From contig JAYMSP010000107.1 of assembly GCA_036897095.1 (NCBI GenBank), forward strand, positions 18,223-82,222: 64,000 nt of DNA. Reading direction: 5' to 3'. This stretch comes from Plantago elongata. Its lineage: Eukaryota; Streptophyta; Magnoliopsida; Lamiales; Plantaginaceae. Both the position numbers and the translations under genes were made by a program. Of the stretch, positions 50,361 through 62,400 are shown piece after piece. The notes below the pieces were generated by a model, which was not told the DNA's origin, searched no databases, and saw only the letters and a program-made list of their open reading frames with translations. Each line of letters begins with the position of its first letter. The stretch's first letter is position 1.

Positions 50361-53300
50361 CTAAAGTTTCTGGATGACAACTGAATTGGCTATACCAGCT
50401 TGGTCTATCGTCTGGTCTAGATCTGTGAGCTGCTTGGGCGGGAATCCCATGGTTTGCAACTGATAACTTCCTGGACTACTGGCCCTTGATGCATCAATAA
50501 AGCCACGGACATCTCGTACTGTATGGTGGTTGTTGAAGCGCGAAACAATGCGTGTTCCATCTGCTAACCTGAGTTGTATGGATGTCGTAGGCTGTGTCTC
50601 ATCTACCACTAGACTTGGAGTTGGGCTGGGAGCAGCAACACTAACAGGAGCTGCATTCAGCTCCATAGAGGTTGCCTCGGTCTCAGAAGTGCTACCTAGA
50701 GTTCGACCAGCACCTTGAAAGGGAAGACGTGGTTTCTCTGGTTCCTGCAGCAAAAGAAGAGGAAATATATTACATTTACCTTCCAGGAGGCAGAGGAAAT
50801 GGCCAAAAGGAATGAACCAATTTTTTTTTTAAAAACTTAGGTCAGACTTAGCAGGGAGCTTTGTATACAAGGTCAAGGGCTGTAAGTGCAAGGTTTGATG
50901 GGGAAAGAGAGGGTGCACTGGTGCAGGATTGTTGGCAGGGGGTGTCGCAACAAAATTATTTTTCAAGGTATGTCTAGTAATATGATACATAATGATTTAC
51001 AAATTACAACGGCAATTATATAATTTACTCTAATAGAACCAATTACACAGACTAGTAGCTGCTGCAACTATAAAAGTTGGACAAACCTGGTAGTCTTCTT
51101 CTCTTTTTGTAAGGTTCACATGAAGCTCAGCATTCCGCCTACCTGCAGGAGCAAGTTCCTCCGGGCATTCACCGCGCTTAACACACTGCAAAAAAAGATC
51201 TCAGCACATGGAGTTGACTATGTACGCTAGTAGTCAAAGGAAAAGGATAATACACAAGTGGCAGGCATACTCAATACTAAACATTAAAGTAAGCCTCGTG
51301 CCATTTGTAGGTTGTTGGGGGTAGTAGCATGATCATATAGATACTATCTGATTCCTCCCAATATCCCATACGTGCATTCAATAGATTATAGTATGTAAGC
51401 ACAGCCTGCATTTTATACAAAACAATTGAACAGTCCATAACTCTTTGAGCAATGTTTTTTATGCCCCCGGAAGGCTTCAAAACAATAGAAAAAATGTCGC
51501 ACGATAGGCCCAATTTTGTTAACTCAAGCATCTCTATCTCTGACAAACACTATTGCCATCCAAGCAAACTACATGACTGCATTAACAAATATGAGCAGTG
51601 CAGTAGTTTGCATGACAGTCATAATACAAGGATCTAAGTGTCTGGCTTTAGGGGTGAAGAGAGGGAAGTGCCACAAAAGATGATAAGACAACTAGGTTTA
51701 GGCAGTATGTGCAAAAGTCAACATCTCAACTGCCAAAACCAACTGGAGCAGTTACCCCAGGATTAACTCTCTACAAATATCCGGATCTGCCCTTGCTCTT
51801 TCAATAACAATTAGCCTGCTTAGATACTAGACATCAGAGAAAGCTCAATAAAACTGGTTTCCCTGTCCCCTCACTCTACATCGCCATGAGTTGGCCTCAG
51901 CACCAAATAAAACTAAAAAATAGAAATACCTCCAAGAAAGATGCATTTTCTGGATCATCCAATCTTCTCAAGGGTCCATCATCTACTGTAAATCCATTAT
52001 TCCAGAAAGTAATATTATGATTCAAAACTTCAGGCTGCTGAGGGGTGGACGACGTCCCACCAGAAAGCAGTCTTCCAGTTCCAGTAAAATTTCTAGAGCT
52101 TGAAGGCAAAATATTTTCAGCAGGTGCTCCTGATCGCCTAGCTTGATCAAATATAGCTTCCACATCATTTCTCCTAGATGGATTTTTCCTAGTCGGATCT
52201 TGAACAAGCATACCACTGCAACATAAATCAGTCTATCATAAACAAAAGACTTCTCAAACAACTATCCTGATCAATTTGAGATTCAGCATTTTATCATGAA
52301 GCTATAAATAGACAATATAACGCAGCCCAGTATCACATAAGTACTTTTAGAGCGCCTGATGCCCATAGCTGCTAAATACTGGTAGTAGATGATTCAGTTA
52401 TGACCCACAACAATTCCACAAGCATAGTTTACGACTCATAGTAGGAGAAGTGGACTTGACATGAGTTTTCTACTTAACTCCTTTTATTTTTAACACTACA
52501 GATCCTCGGAGCTTTGGTGGATCATGGTTTTAACTACGGGATGTTCCGTGTATTCCAAGGAATATTATGTGTAGACCAGATTTAGTTGATGCAGCACTGA
52601 TGTCTTACTTCAAACGCCGTATAAAAGTAACTCAAAGAATTAGGAACTCTTGTATATACAAATGAGAAATGATTTCCTAAAATTGAAATGACGATAACCA
52701 GCCGAGCTTATTCACACAGCTCAAACCAGTTGCTACCAACAATTTCAAAGCTCAGCTAAGAATCACATTTCTAAAATCCTAAATACACATTTTATTATCA
52801 GATATGTAGCACCATAAGCAAAGAATTCTACATTTCCAACTAGCACAGATCACAAATTCATCCGATAACAATAATTTATACCTCTTTTCTCCACCAGTGT
52901 AATACTCCTGGGGATCAAAATCAGGATCGGTATCAGAATCATCCTCCTCCTCCTCCTTCGGGTTCCGGTTCAAATCGGACAAAGTCCGAATTCCACCTCC
53001 ACCTGCACCCGCACTACTTCCACCGGTTCTCCGCCTTCCACCAGTCCTGGGTCTACCAGCCGAACGGAGATTGTACGATTGCGCGGCGAGCGGCGGAGAG
53101 GGGGATCGGGAGCGAATGGAAGGAGACAGATCGTCGTTTTCATCAGACTGAACGGCAGGAGAAGGTTGATTATCTACGGAGGTGATGGGAGGAGGAGGAG
53201 GATTGTAGTCGTCGAGGAAAGTGGAAACTGCGGCATCGAGGTTGAAGATGTGGGATTCGAGGTAGAAGAGAGCTTCCTGTTTCGAATGCACGCCAGTGAG

Positions 53301-53381
53301 CTCGCAGAAGGTGTCGATTAGGGCGATCTGTGGGTGGTTGTTCAGGTCTGCTGCTGGCTCTTCTTCCGGTTGGTTCTCCAT
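50361..53381 (-). CDS. PUX5: UBX-domain protein, PUX5/p47 type (CDC48 adaptor)
   Basis: Adaptor that recruits ubiquitinated cargo to the AAA ATPase CDC48/p97. Four exons (minus): 52882-53381, 51930-52215, 51087-51185, 50361-50744; phases close, giving 422 residues, almost the length of Arabidopsis PUX5 (421). Domain order: a UBA-like fold (about 17-58, [20 protein letters not shown]), an acidic/proline-rich linker with a polyglycine patch (GAGGGG), a SEP domain (about 225-290, [20 protein letters not shown] then [11 protein letters not shown]), and a C-terminal UBX domain (about 340-422, [20 protein letters not shown]) with GFPPKQL where the p97-binding loop usually reads FPR. The UBA-SEP-UBX order is diagnostic of p47. 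PUX5 rather than PUX3/PUX4 is inferred from length. Confidence 0.93.
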
Positions 53382-53557
53382 CGGATTGGTAGTTTACTCA
53401 AGCTTGGAGAGGAAGCGTATTGAGAGGTTTTCAGTTTTCGTGATAATGATGATCTATTTTCCATTTAAAATGGTCGCAAAAAATAATTAAGTGTCGCGGA
53501 AGAATTAAAATTAAAACTGCCAGCCAATTTTATTAGTCTTATTAGGCTAGCTGGATC

Positions 53558-53607
53558 GCAGCTCGTCAAATGCCCTTGACGTGCCTGTGGCGCGTCAGAC
53601 GAGCTGC
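53558..53607. repeat. Hairpin with 10-bp perfect arms in a GC-rich island
   Basis: GCAGCTCGTC (53558-53567) and GACGAGCTGC (53598-53607) enclose a 30-base loop, which can itself pair partly (TTGACG with CGCGTCA). Related words (GCGTCA, GCAGCTC, GGCGCATC) recur to 53645 and again at 54008-54105 (GGCGTCACCAATGCAG and ACGCGTCAT). It may be the end of an unrecognised element. Confidence 0.7.
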
Positions 53608-54107
53608 ATTGCAGCTCCATCCAACGCGTTACAGGCGCATCAGTAAACTCCTCCATCACATATTGATAGCAATCAATCGGATGTCGCCACTTGTCACACC
53701 TTGTTTTATATTTTATTTTAATATTTTTTAGTTTTGTCCAATTTCAAACGCAAATAATTCAAAAAATAAAAATACAAAAAGTAAATTAAAATCACAAACG
53801 ACTTTGTCTTTCAAAATCTACAAATAAAAACCAATCTTAAGTATCTTTGAAATATTACATCTCAAACTCATTTTTTTCTTTTAATTAAATTTAACATTAT
53901 AAAATGAGTTTTAAAATGCAATTTTATTGATTTCAACTTCTCAACATTCTTATAATATATAAATATAATTTTAAAAAATAAAATAAAATAAATTTAAGTC
54001 GAAGTGACAGCTCCGTAAGGCGTCACCAATGCAGTAAAATCTCATCATATATCCCGTTAGATAGTCATTGACGCGTCATATATCCGTCACCAATGCAGAT
54101 AGTCTTA

Positions 54108-54650
54108 ATAATTTGTTTGGTAAAACTAGCTGAAAAGTTAGCTGATAACTAACTCTTTTTATCAACAACTTAACTTGATTAACTTCTCAAACATAGATCA
54201 ACTTATGTATTCTAAAGTACTGACGTTCGCATTTTATGTCGCTCAACACTTTTAGTTTGCTCTACAATTATTATTTAGTTTAGCTTTACAGTTTTTTTAT
54301 GCCGTGGAACAATAATTTTAACTCATATGCATGTAAAATTTATAGGTTACACATTATTTTTAATCTAAAATGTATTTTAAACATATTAAATATTCAAACT
54401 AGATAAAATGTGTTTTATATAGTTATTGCAACCCTTTAAGGCTCTCTCGTCTTCATATTTTTCTAAGTTTTAACGTTTTTCGATTTACGCTCCCGCTTGC
54501 GTTCACGTCCATGCTCCAGGTGACTTAGTCTCAAACCAGCTAGCTTGTTTGATAAGTTGTACTATTACATAACGAGCTTTTATTAAAAGAAAATTTATAG
54601 AGCTAAAAAGCTAGTGATAAATATGACCAAAGTATAAAGTATAGTAGCAT
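54108..54650. mobile_element. hAT-like MITE, interrupted by other sequence
   Basis: The left part (54108-54200, TTTGTTTGGTAAAACTAGCT) and the right part (54530-54650, GAGCTAAAAAGCTAGTGATA..GACCAAA) form opposing AGCTAG-rich ends, and the ends are roughly complementary. Both halves resemble the palindrome at 23090-23400 (CATAACGAGCTTTTAT against CGTAACGAGCTTTGTAT). About 330 unrelated bases sit between the halves, suggesting a nested insertion. Confidence 0.55.
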
Positions 54651-55495
54651 ATTAGAGTTTAAGAGGTGGAGGGTCGATCAGCAAAATTTTCTTCTCCTTG
54701 TTTAAAAGAAGATAATAATAGTCGTTAATACTTCATAGTTGAGACGAGATTTTAATCGGTTGTGATATTTTTGTGCAACTTCGATACTCCTAAAAAAGAA
54801 AACGTTATTCTAGACCAGGGGCGAAACCAGAACTTAAATTTAAGGGGTGAAATATATAAAAAAATTAAGGTGAATAAAATATGGTTAATTGAATTCGAAT
54901 GTAGAATCGGATTAACGTAATATTTTCATATATTGAGTATTACATATGAATAAAAAATGATAAATAAAGTATAATTAATAATTTTATTTATTAATAAAAT
55001 ATTAAATTTATACCACTTGATAAAAAAATAAATCTACCTAGATCATTCCATCATGCAAATAGATCTATGTACATGCATATCATGAATATTCCAGAGCCAT
55101 GATATTGTCATACACTTCATATTTGTTATTAGTATCCCAATATTCCACATCCCAATATTGCTCACTCAATTAAGTTATATACTTCATATTTGTTATTAGT
55201 ATCATAATGCTACATGGATTTAGGTTTAGGTTTATGTTGATGAAATTTCTGTGGAATGGCATTGGTTAACACAAACAATATTTTACTAATTCAAATAAAT
55301 AAAATAACAATTTGAATAAGCGGACAACAACTTCTAAACATATGTGGTTGGGAGGTATTAGGGAATTTTAACTTTTGTTTCCTCCAAATTGTGAACCAAA
55401 ACAGTTTCACAAATTTAGCAACTTATTCACATATTGTTTCTCTCTTTCTCCCTCCCTCATTCCCTCCATCCATGAAAACATTGATATGATCAACA

Positions 55496-58138
55496 ATGCC
55501 AAGTAAGCTCAAGAGGACAATTAGGGCTGTCAAGGATCAAACTAGCATTAGCCTTGCCAAGGTATCATCCAACACTTCTTCGAATCTTGAGGTTTTGATC
55601 CTCAAAGCCACCACCCATGTCGATGTTCCTATTGACGAGAAATATGTCAATGACATCTTACGCCTTGTATCTTCCGATAAAGCTCAGGCGGCGACATGTG
55701 CCCGTACCATTGCCAAGCGTATAGGACGAACACGTAATTGGATAGTTGCGCTAAAATCATTAATGCTCGTTCTCCGGATCTTTCAAGATGGAGATCTTTA
55801 TTTTCCAAGGGAAGTGCTCCACGCAATGAAACGAGGTGCCAAGATTCTTAACCTCTCGAGCTTTCGTGATGATTCAAATTCAAGTCCATGGAATTTCACT
55901 TCATTCATCCGCACATTTGCTATTTATCTCGATGAGCGGTTAGAATGTTTTTTAACCGGGAAGCTACAACGGAGAAGCTCAGTTCAAGAGAGCGGACAAA
56001 AGGCGTATGAATCGTCCAAGGGTCCTGAGGTTGGCCCCTCCAATGAGAATTTCAGGGACATGAAACCTGCAATGTTGCTTGACAAAATCTCATATTGGCA
56101 GCGATTGCTAGACCGAGCAATAGCCACTCGGCCAACAGGTGTGGCCATGACAAATCGTTTGGTACAAATATCACTCTATGCCGTCGTGCAAGAAAGTTTT
56201 GAGTTGTACAAATACATCTCTGAAGGGCTTACTCATCTTCTGGATAGTTTTTTTCACTTACAATATCATAACTGTGTGGCTGCCTTCCAAACATGCGTAA
56301 AAGCCTCAAAGCAATTCGAAGAATTGGGTGCATTTTACAACTTTTGCAAAAGTACAGGTGTTGGTAGGAGTTCTGAATATCCAAGTGTACAACCATTATC
56401 TGAAGAACTAATCGACACACTCAAAGAATTCTTGAAAGATCAATCGTCATTCGCATCACATGTGGAGCCTCCAAACCAGCGTAAGTTTATCCTTGCACCG
56501 CCTGATAGCATTGCATCCCAGTCAAGCATGCGAGAAAGTGATTGTGGGCAATCCGAATTCTCAATCACAAGTGATGGACATTCAGAACTAACATCAGAGC
56601 TTGGATCATGTTGCACCTCGCTAGAAGACCTGATAAGTGCAACAACAACAAGTACAAGTCGCGCCATCTCCATTGACCTTGAGGAGTACCCTGCTTCTGA
56701 GGCAGGACGGGTATTTAGGTTAAGCCATGCCGAATCAAGTAGATCTCTACCAGTAACAAACTCCATGACTGATTTTGTGCCATTAAATGATTCCTCGGAT
56801 GATGAACACGACCAACAACAACAACCACCTCAACAAGAACAAAAGCCAAACAAGTTACTAGATTCATCTGTTTCGAAAAGCTGGGAACATATGCTCGTTG
56901 AAACACTATCGTCACCAACAAACCTATCATATAGTGATCCTAACACCTACAAAGCATTCCCACTTCCAACTCAACCTGAGAATGACAACATGTTCAAATC
57001 ATTCCCTTCGACATCTCCGGTAGACAATAACACAAGCATGTTCAACGTATTCCCTCAGACAACTTTGTCAGACAATAACACAAGCACCTTCAATGCATTC
57101 CCGCAGACAACTTTGCCAGACAATAAGACAACCACGTTCAATGCATTCCCCCAGACAACTCTGCCAGACAATAACACAACCATGTTCAACGCATTCCCCC
57201 AGACAACTCTGCCAGACAATAACACAAATACGTTCAATGCATTCCCTCCCACAACTCTGGTAGATAGTAACACAAACACGTTCAACACATTCCACCCAAC
57301 AACTTTTCCGGATAAGAACACAAGCACGTTTAATGCATTCCTCTCAACAACTTTGCCAGATAGCAACATAAGCACGTTTAATGCATTCTCCTCACCAACT
57401 TTGCCAGACAACAACATAAGCACGCAAAATGCATTCTCCTCATCAACTTTGCTAGATGCATTATCCTCATCAACTTTGCCAGACAACAACATAAGCACGC
57501 AAAATGCATTCTCCTCATCAACTTTGCCAGACAACAACATAAACATGCAAAATGCATTCCCGTCAACAACTATGTCAGACAATAACACAAGCACGTTCAA
57601 TGCATTCCTGTCAACACCTATATCAGACAATAATACAAACACGTTCAATGCATTCCCTTCGACAACTATGCCAGAGAATTACAAAAACACTTTCAATGCA
57701 TTCCCATCTACAAATATGCAAGAAGACAACACAAACACATTTAATGCATTCCAATCGACAACTTTATCAAACAATAACACAAGCACGTCCAATCCCTTCC
57801 CTAAACCAACACCAAACTTGTATGCAATAGGATCAGAGCTAGTCTTATATGAGTCATCACCACCACAACAACCCGCTTTATCAAATAAAAAGTACAATCC
57901 GTTTCTTCAAGATACAGAAGAACCGTCTACCATTCAAGCACCAACGTTTCAATCTATTCCAACATTCTCTGCAAATATTCAGAGTACGCTCCTAGTTCAA
58001 AATGGCAATGACCCATTTGTTAATTCCTTTTCGAGTGATCAGATGTTAAGCAGTTCTATGAACCAACATAATGTGTTGCAAGAACAAGAATTGTGGTTGA
58101 GAAACCAAAACAAGATTATTGCAAAACATATGTTGTAG
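55496..58138 (+). CDS. ANTH-domain clathrin assembly protein with expanded repeat tail
   Basis: AP180/CALM-family adaptor that binds phosphoinositides through its ANTH domain and clathrin/EH proteins through its tail during endocytosis. Intronless, 880 residues. Residues 1 to about 300 are a well-preserved plant ANTH domain: MPSKLKRTIRAVKDQTSISL, NWIVALKSLMLVLRIFQDGD, FIRTFAIYLDERLECFLTGK and FEELGAFYNFCKSTGVGRSS. An acidic, Q/P-rich linker follows, then about 18 tandem units of 16 residues at roughly 485-770 (unit type FNAFPQTTLPDNNT). The last unit reads SNPFPKP, followed by YNPFLQD and NDPFVNSF, i.e. NPF and DPF motifs of the kind read by EH and AP-2 proteins. Typical plant ANTH proteins are 350-670 residues, so the tail is unusually long. 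Start chosen because MPSKLKR is the family N-terminus. Confidence 0.93.
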   Translation: MPSKLKRTIRAVKDQTSISLAKVSSNTSSNLEVLILKATTHVDVPIDEKYVNDILRLVSSDKAQAATCARTIAKRIGRTRNWIVALKSLMLVLRIFQDGDLYFPREVLHAMKRGAKILNLSSFRDDSNSSPWNFTSFIRTFAIYLDERLECFLTGKLQRRSSVQESGQKAYESSKGPEVGPSNENFRDMKPAMLLDKISYWQRLLDRAIATRPTGVAMTNRLVQISLYAVVQESFELYKYISEGLTHLLDSFFHLQYHNCVAAFQTCVKASKQFEELGAFYNFCKSTGVGRSSEYPSVQPLSEELIDTLKEFLKDQSSFASHVEPPNQRKFILAPPDSIASQSSMRESDCGQSEFSITSDGHSELTSELGSCCTSLEDLISATTTSTSRAISIDLEEYPASEAGRVFRLSHAESSRSLPVTNSMTDFVPLNDSSDDEHDQQQQPPQQEQKPNKLLDSSVSKSWEHMLVETLSSPTNLSYSDPNTYKAFPLPTQPENDNMFKSFPSTSPVDNNTSMFNVFPQTTLSDNNTSTFNAFPQTTLPDNKTTTFNAFPQTTLPDNNTTMFNAFPQTTLPDNNTNTFNAFPPTTLVDSNTNTFNTFHPTTFPDKNTSTFNAFLSTTLPDSNISTFNAFSSPTLPDNNISTQNAFSSSTLLDALSSSTLPDNNISTQNAFSSSTLPDNNINMQNAFPSTTMSDNNTSTFNAFLSTPISDNNTNTFNAFPSTTMPENYKNTFNAFPSTNMQEDNTNTFNAFQSTTLSNNNTSTSNPFPKPTPNLYAIGSELVLYESSPPQQPALSNKKYNPFLQDTEEPSTIQAPTFQSIPTFSANIQSTLLVQNGNDPFVNSFSSDQMLSSSMNQHNVLQEQELWLRNQNKIIAKHML
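57014..57810 (+). repeat. 48-bp coding minisatellite encoding FNAF repeats
   Basis: About 18 in-frame units of 48 bp, each with a core like TTCAATGCATTCCC and GACAATAACACAAGCACG. Units in the centre (57075-57240) are nearly identical at DNA level; outer units are diverged. One unit near 57455 is shortened to ten codons (ALSSSTLPDN), and three units have QNAF instead of FNAF. All length changes are multiples of three, so the reading frame is kept. Confidence 0.93.
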
Positions 58139-59461
58139 GTTTTGGAAAAGTAGGTAGTAATGCATTGTAGAGTTGTTATCAATTATCGATTGTGTACCTG
58201 TGTATTAGAATTAGAGACGAATAATGAGATTATTTTTGTTATGGTTTGGAATTAAATGATTTATTATTATTTATGCAACTCTACTTTATATTAGAGGTCT
58301 CACATGTATTTGATATATATGTATGTATACAATAAATATTGGTATTTGATGAGTGTCATAATCTTTTGAAAGAATATAATGACTAGATTCTCAAATTGTA
58401 CAAACATTGTACATTGGTCTTGTGTGGTATGCACTATATCATAGTAGATTTTAGGACTCGCCCATAAAGATCATTGACCTGACAAATTCACAATACTATA
58501 ATCCTTCGTTTTTTTTAAAAGTTTATATTTTATTATTAACATTTTTTATAAGTTAACGTTTCTTTTATTTTTACCCCACTATTTCCAATTATTATATTTC
58601 ATCAAATCTTTTCCCAACTTATATCAATTATCCATGTTACTTTGTACTCTCTTCTTTATGTATTTTATAAGTATTATATTTCTTAAATTTATACAAAATT
58701 AAAATATAAAACTTCTAAAAAACGAAGGGAGTAGAAATTATTAATTAATTGACAAATGAGTCCTCAAAAAATAGTACTTTATTAATATGTCCAGCGTTCT
58801 TAAGAGTTTCAAATTATACAAAACTTTGAATCATTATAAAAAAAAACTTTTATAATCCGACATTAATCCAGCATTATTGTCCACAAATCATTTGCATCAT
58901 AGGCAAAATATCATTAACCATTAAATAACCCCACGCGCAAATCGCACCGCACGCACGCCGCATTTCAACCAGAAAACGACAACAATTCCGGCGGGAAATC
59001 TCCATCACAACATCGAAATACCAAAACTACCCTTTCTGTTCCAGAATATACGACAAAAATCCGGTTCAAACAACCATAAATACCAAGCGGTTCAACCTGT
59101 AAAACAAATACTAGCAATCTTTCTCAATCAAACACACACAGAAATAGAAATGAAAAGGAAACACACAGTCAACGTGTCTTTGATTTATTCCAAAATTCTT
59201 TCTCCATAACCAAAAGCAATCCTCTCTTCTCCGATACGCATTCTTTCCCCTTTCATGTGGATTGATACGCGTGTTGAATTTTGCATTTCTGTTGTTTAAT
59301 ATATTTGTTTGTTAATTGTCATTTTCATTGGTTCGAGTTTCATTTAATGAAGTTCGTAGGTGGTTTCGATTCTTCATTCAATCTATTTCTCTTGTTGTTA
59401 TTGTTGTTTTTGTTCGTTTGGTGTGGTGTTGTTTCTTTCTCTATGCTCGTTGGAGGTGTAA
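58139..59461. other. Intergenic; ANTH 3' flank and promoter/leader of the next gene
   Basis: AT-rich with a Stowaway-type MITE at 58501-58731. Bases 58930-59270 are less AT-rich and probably form the promoter and leader of the membrane-protein gene that starts at 59462. No further gene seen. Confidence 0.6.
58501..58731. mobile_element. Stowaway-type MITE
   Basis: 231 bp, left end ATCCTTCGTTTTTTTTAAAA, right end TTCTAAAAAACGAAGGGAG; the two ends are complementary over about 20 bases. TA flanks on both sides (58499-58500, 58732-58733). Confidence 0.88.
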
Positions 59462-62400
59462 ATGGCGAATGGAGTCCATGGCAGGTGTTTTTTCCCCTTG
59501 ACAACTTTGCAGATTGGGTGAGTACTGTTTTTTGTTCGATTCGGGTTCGATTTTGCGAGAGCTTTGTTTTGTTGCTTAATCTCCTAGATATTATGTTATT
59601 AAGATACTTTCAGCTTAGATTATATATTAATATGATGTGTTTGCGAACTGTGGAATCTGATGTTAGGAATTACACTTGATAAAACTTCGATGTCTCCGTT
59701 AGGGAAATTATGAGAATGTAGGAACCACTGATCCACTATCACCGCCGTAAACGTTGTGTGGGCAGTATCCATATCTGAATACAATACCATGAAATAAGAG
59801 AATGGGAATGATGCTTGCTAGTAGTGTTTTATATACTTAATAAAACTTTGATGTTTTCGTTAGGGAAATTATGAGAATGTAGGAACCACTAATCCACTAT
59901 CATCCGAAACGATGTGTGGGCGGATATTCGGTATCCATATCCAGATAGAATACCATGAGATAAGAGAATGGGAATTATGCTTGCTAGTAGTGTTTTATAT
60001 CACAGTATTTGGAGTATCTCTCTCCCACCCCAAGCATTTTCTTCTGTTATTATTGAAGTTGGATTGTACTGTAAATTGAGCGTGGAGCTTGCAAACGTTA
60101 ATTTTCATCTGCCAATTCGAAGTTCTTTTTCACCTTTTGTTCCTGTCTTCCTGATATGCTGCAAGAGTCCAGGGGTTTTATAAACTTAATCGGGGTGTAT
60201 GTAGTATATCAAGTACATAAAGAGAAAATTATTTGGGGTGCATGCAGCATATTAAGTACAAAGAGAAGCTATATTGTCAAACTTGTGCTTAGTACCTCAG
60301 CAAAAAAGTTTGATATGCCATAATAAGAAAATGGAGTATAGGAAGGTCATGGAACAATCTGATGATTATGGATGCGTTTTACTAGCATGCAATTGATAAA
60401 TGCAACTTCAAGTGATGCATATTTAATCCTAGACTATTGTGTCCGAAAGACTTGTTATAGATGGAAATCGCTTTCCAATAGTCTAATCTCTATCTATTTT
60501 TTTTATGTTATGATCTTTGCAGGGATTTACAGTCGTACCTTTCATATCTCAGCCTTTATCTTGCCCCTGAAAGTGGAAAATTCTATATCTTGGTGGATAA
60601 CCGACCATGGTTGGAAGATCTGGCATCGCGATCTACACATATCTGGCAATTAATGGTCACTAAGGTTTCTCGCACATCCTATCCCACTTTTATTAGCACA
60701 ATACCATGATTTTATAGCCTGGCATAATATAACTTCATAATTATACAGTCTAGGTTGTCCCCTTTTGCTAACAGTAGAGGGAAGAAGGAGAAGAAGATGG
60801 GGGAATTGTCTGGGCCACAGGCTTCTTCACCATTACAATCAAGTAATTCTGGAGATCTGAAGAAGTGGTTCTCATTAATTGATTCTGTGATTATATCCAG
60901 AGAGAGAGCTTTGCTACCTGTAAAGAAGCTTAGAAATTCTTTAATTGTAAACAGCAAGTTGCATGGGACGCTGTATGGATTTATTGTTTTTGAGGTTGCA
61001 TGGAAAGATGTACGCGGTATTAACTATTTGAATGAGCTCCAGGTAGTCAGTCTACTCATTTTGTTGCCATGATAAACTTTTATGAAATCTATATTTTGTG
61101 TTTAACTTCTCTCTCGCTTCTCTCCCCCCTCTGCTATTTTCCCCTGATTCAGACTGACACATCTCTTGCAATTGAGACTAAATCCATGAGAAGGTGGGAA
61201 TTTGACAGTATAGACCAAGCTGCCAGGTGCATCTCCGTATGGTTTCCTGGGACTATTAATGAGCGAGTTCTCCTGAAAGATCATTTGAATGACACATCAG
61301 GTATGGATTAGATTGACCTATCTTTAAAGGTCTTTTAGTTTTCTTATTGACTGCGTACTATGTTCTGTTGTTCACACTACTTCCAGTCCCCGCCCACATG
61401 TAAAGTTAACTGATGAGACAAAACATACAATCACAATTGGCAATCTATGTAGGATGCTTTAAAAGTCATAGGTGTGTCTGCCCTTTTCTGCTAATATTCT
61501 GTTGTTTGTACCTGGTGAAAATTGATGTTCGTTTCCTTGAAAAGTAGTCAACGTAAACATGTACTCTGCGACATACATTTTTCCATTGAACTTGCCAGCC
61601 TTTTGTTCTACAGGACAAAACCTGAGTGCATTGGTTGATCTGTTTGCAACTTTACCTCTGTACTTTGAGAAAGTAAAAAAATGCTGGTAATTCACATAAC
61701 TTTTGCTGCAATACACTGTTAGTTGTTTGTAATTTTATCTTAATTCTCAAGTGGATATGCAGTTTTCGTAGTTATATTCTTTTTGTGTAGAGGGTGACTG
61801 GTATACCTGTTTGTCACTGAAAGGAATTGAATATACTTGCTCCATTTTGTGTGTTGGGGGGGGGGGGGGGGGTCCATGGTGTATCAGAACCCTTTCTCTT
61901 ATTTGTTTTGTGCTTAAAATCACTACTATGTAATTAAATAGCAAGCATGCAGTACAATGCCTATCTAAAAGTTTGTTTTGTAGCCCTTAAATATGCTTCT
62001 CGGTAAGTCAAGCTTAACTTTCATTGAGCTTCCTTTATAGCTCTTACAGAAATGCAAATCACATTTAATTGAGTTTAACTGAATAAGTTAGACCCTTATC
62101 AAATTTGCTAAATGACTAAATCTACTTCATATATACATTATGCTTGCTGCACTGTTTATCTGATACAGAATTGCAGTGACTTGATTTAATCTCTTTCTAG
62201 ATCAGCATATGCCTAATATGTGTACAACTTTACAGGGGACATTTTCTGTGATGCTCAAGAAAGTTTTCCTGGGATGACTAAGGCCAATATTGATGAAATT
62301 AACTTACGTGATGCATGTCCTCTGGATGAATCACCATGCTCAACAAGTAGCAGTTTCAGTGTTTACCCAGCGACCACGAGTAGTGAAATGAGCAGACTAC

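Larger units (their letters stand above)
53382..55495. other. Intergenic with hairpin and nested MITE
   Basis: Lies between the PUX5-like gene (minus) and the ANTH gene (plus), so it holds both promoters. A GC-rich patch with a perfect-arm hairpin sits at 53558-53607, a MITE-like element at 54108-54650, and a CAGGGGCGAAACCAGA motif (frequent at transposon ends in plants) at 54817. At 55106-55200 a TTCATATTTGTTATTAGTAT block is repeated about 80 bases apart. No gene seen. Confidence 0.55.

Noticed and set aside
57055-57648. Long open frame antisense to the ANTH gene (197 codons of repeating LLSGKVV-type sequence)
   Set aside because: It is the mirror of the 48-bp coding minisatellite; a repeat without stops in one antisense frame is open by necessity.
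59281-59679. 132-codon plus-strand open frame through exon 1 of the membrane-protein gene
   Set aside because: It is a different frame from the ATG at 59462. Only the latter matches the phase of exon 2 and has an in-frame stop directly upstream of the start.
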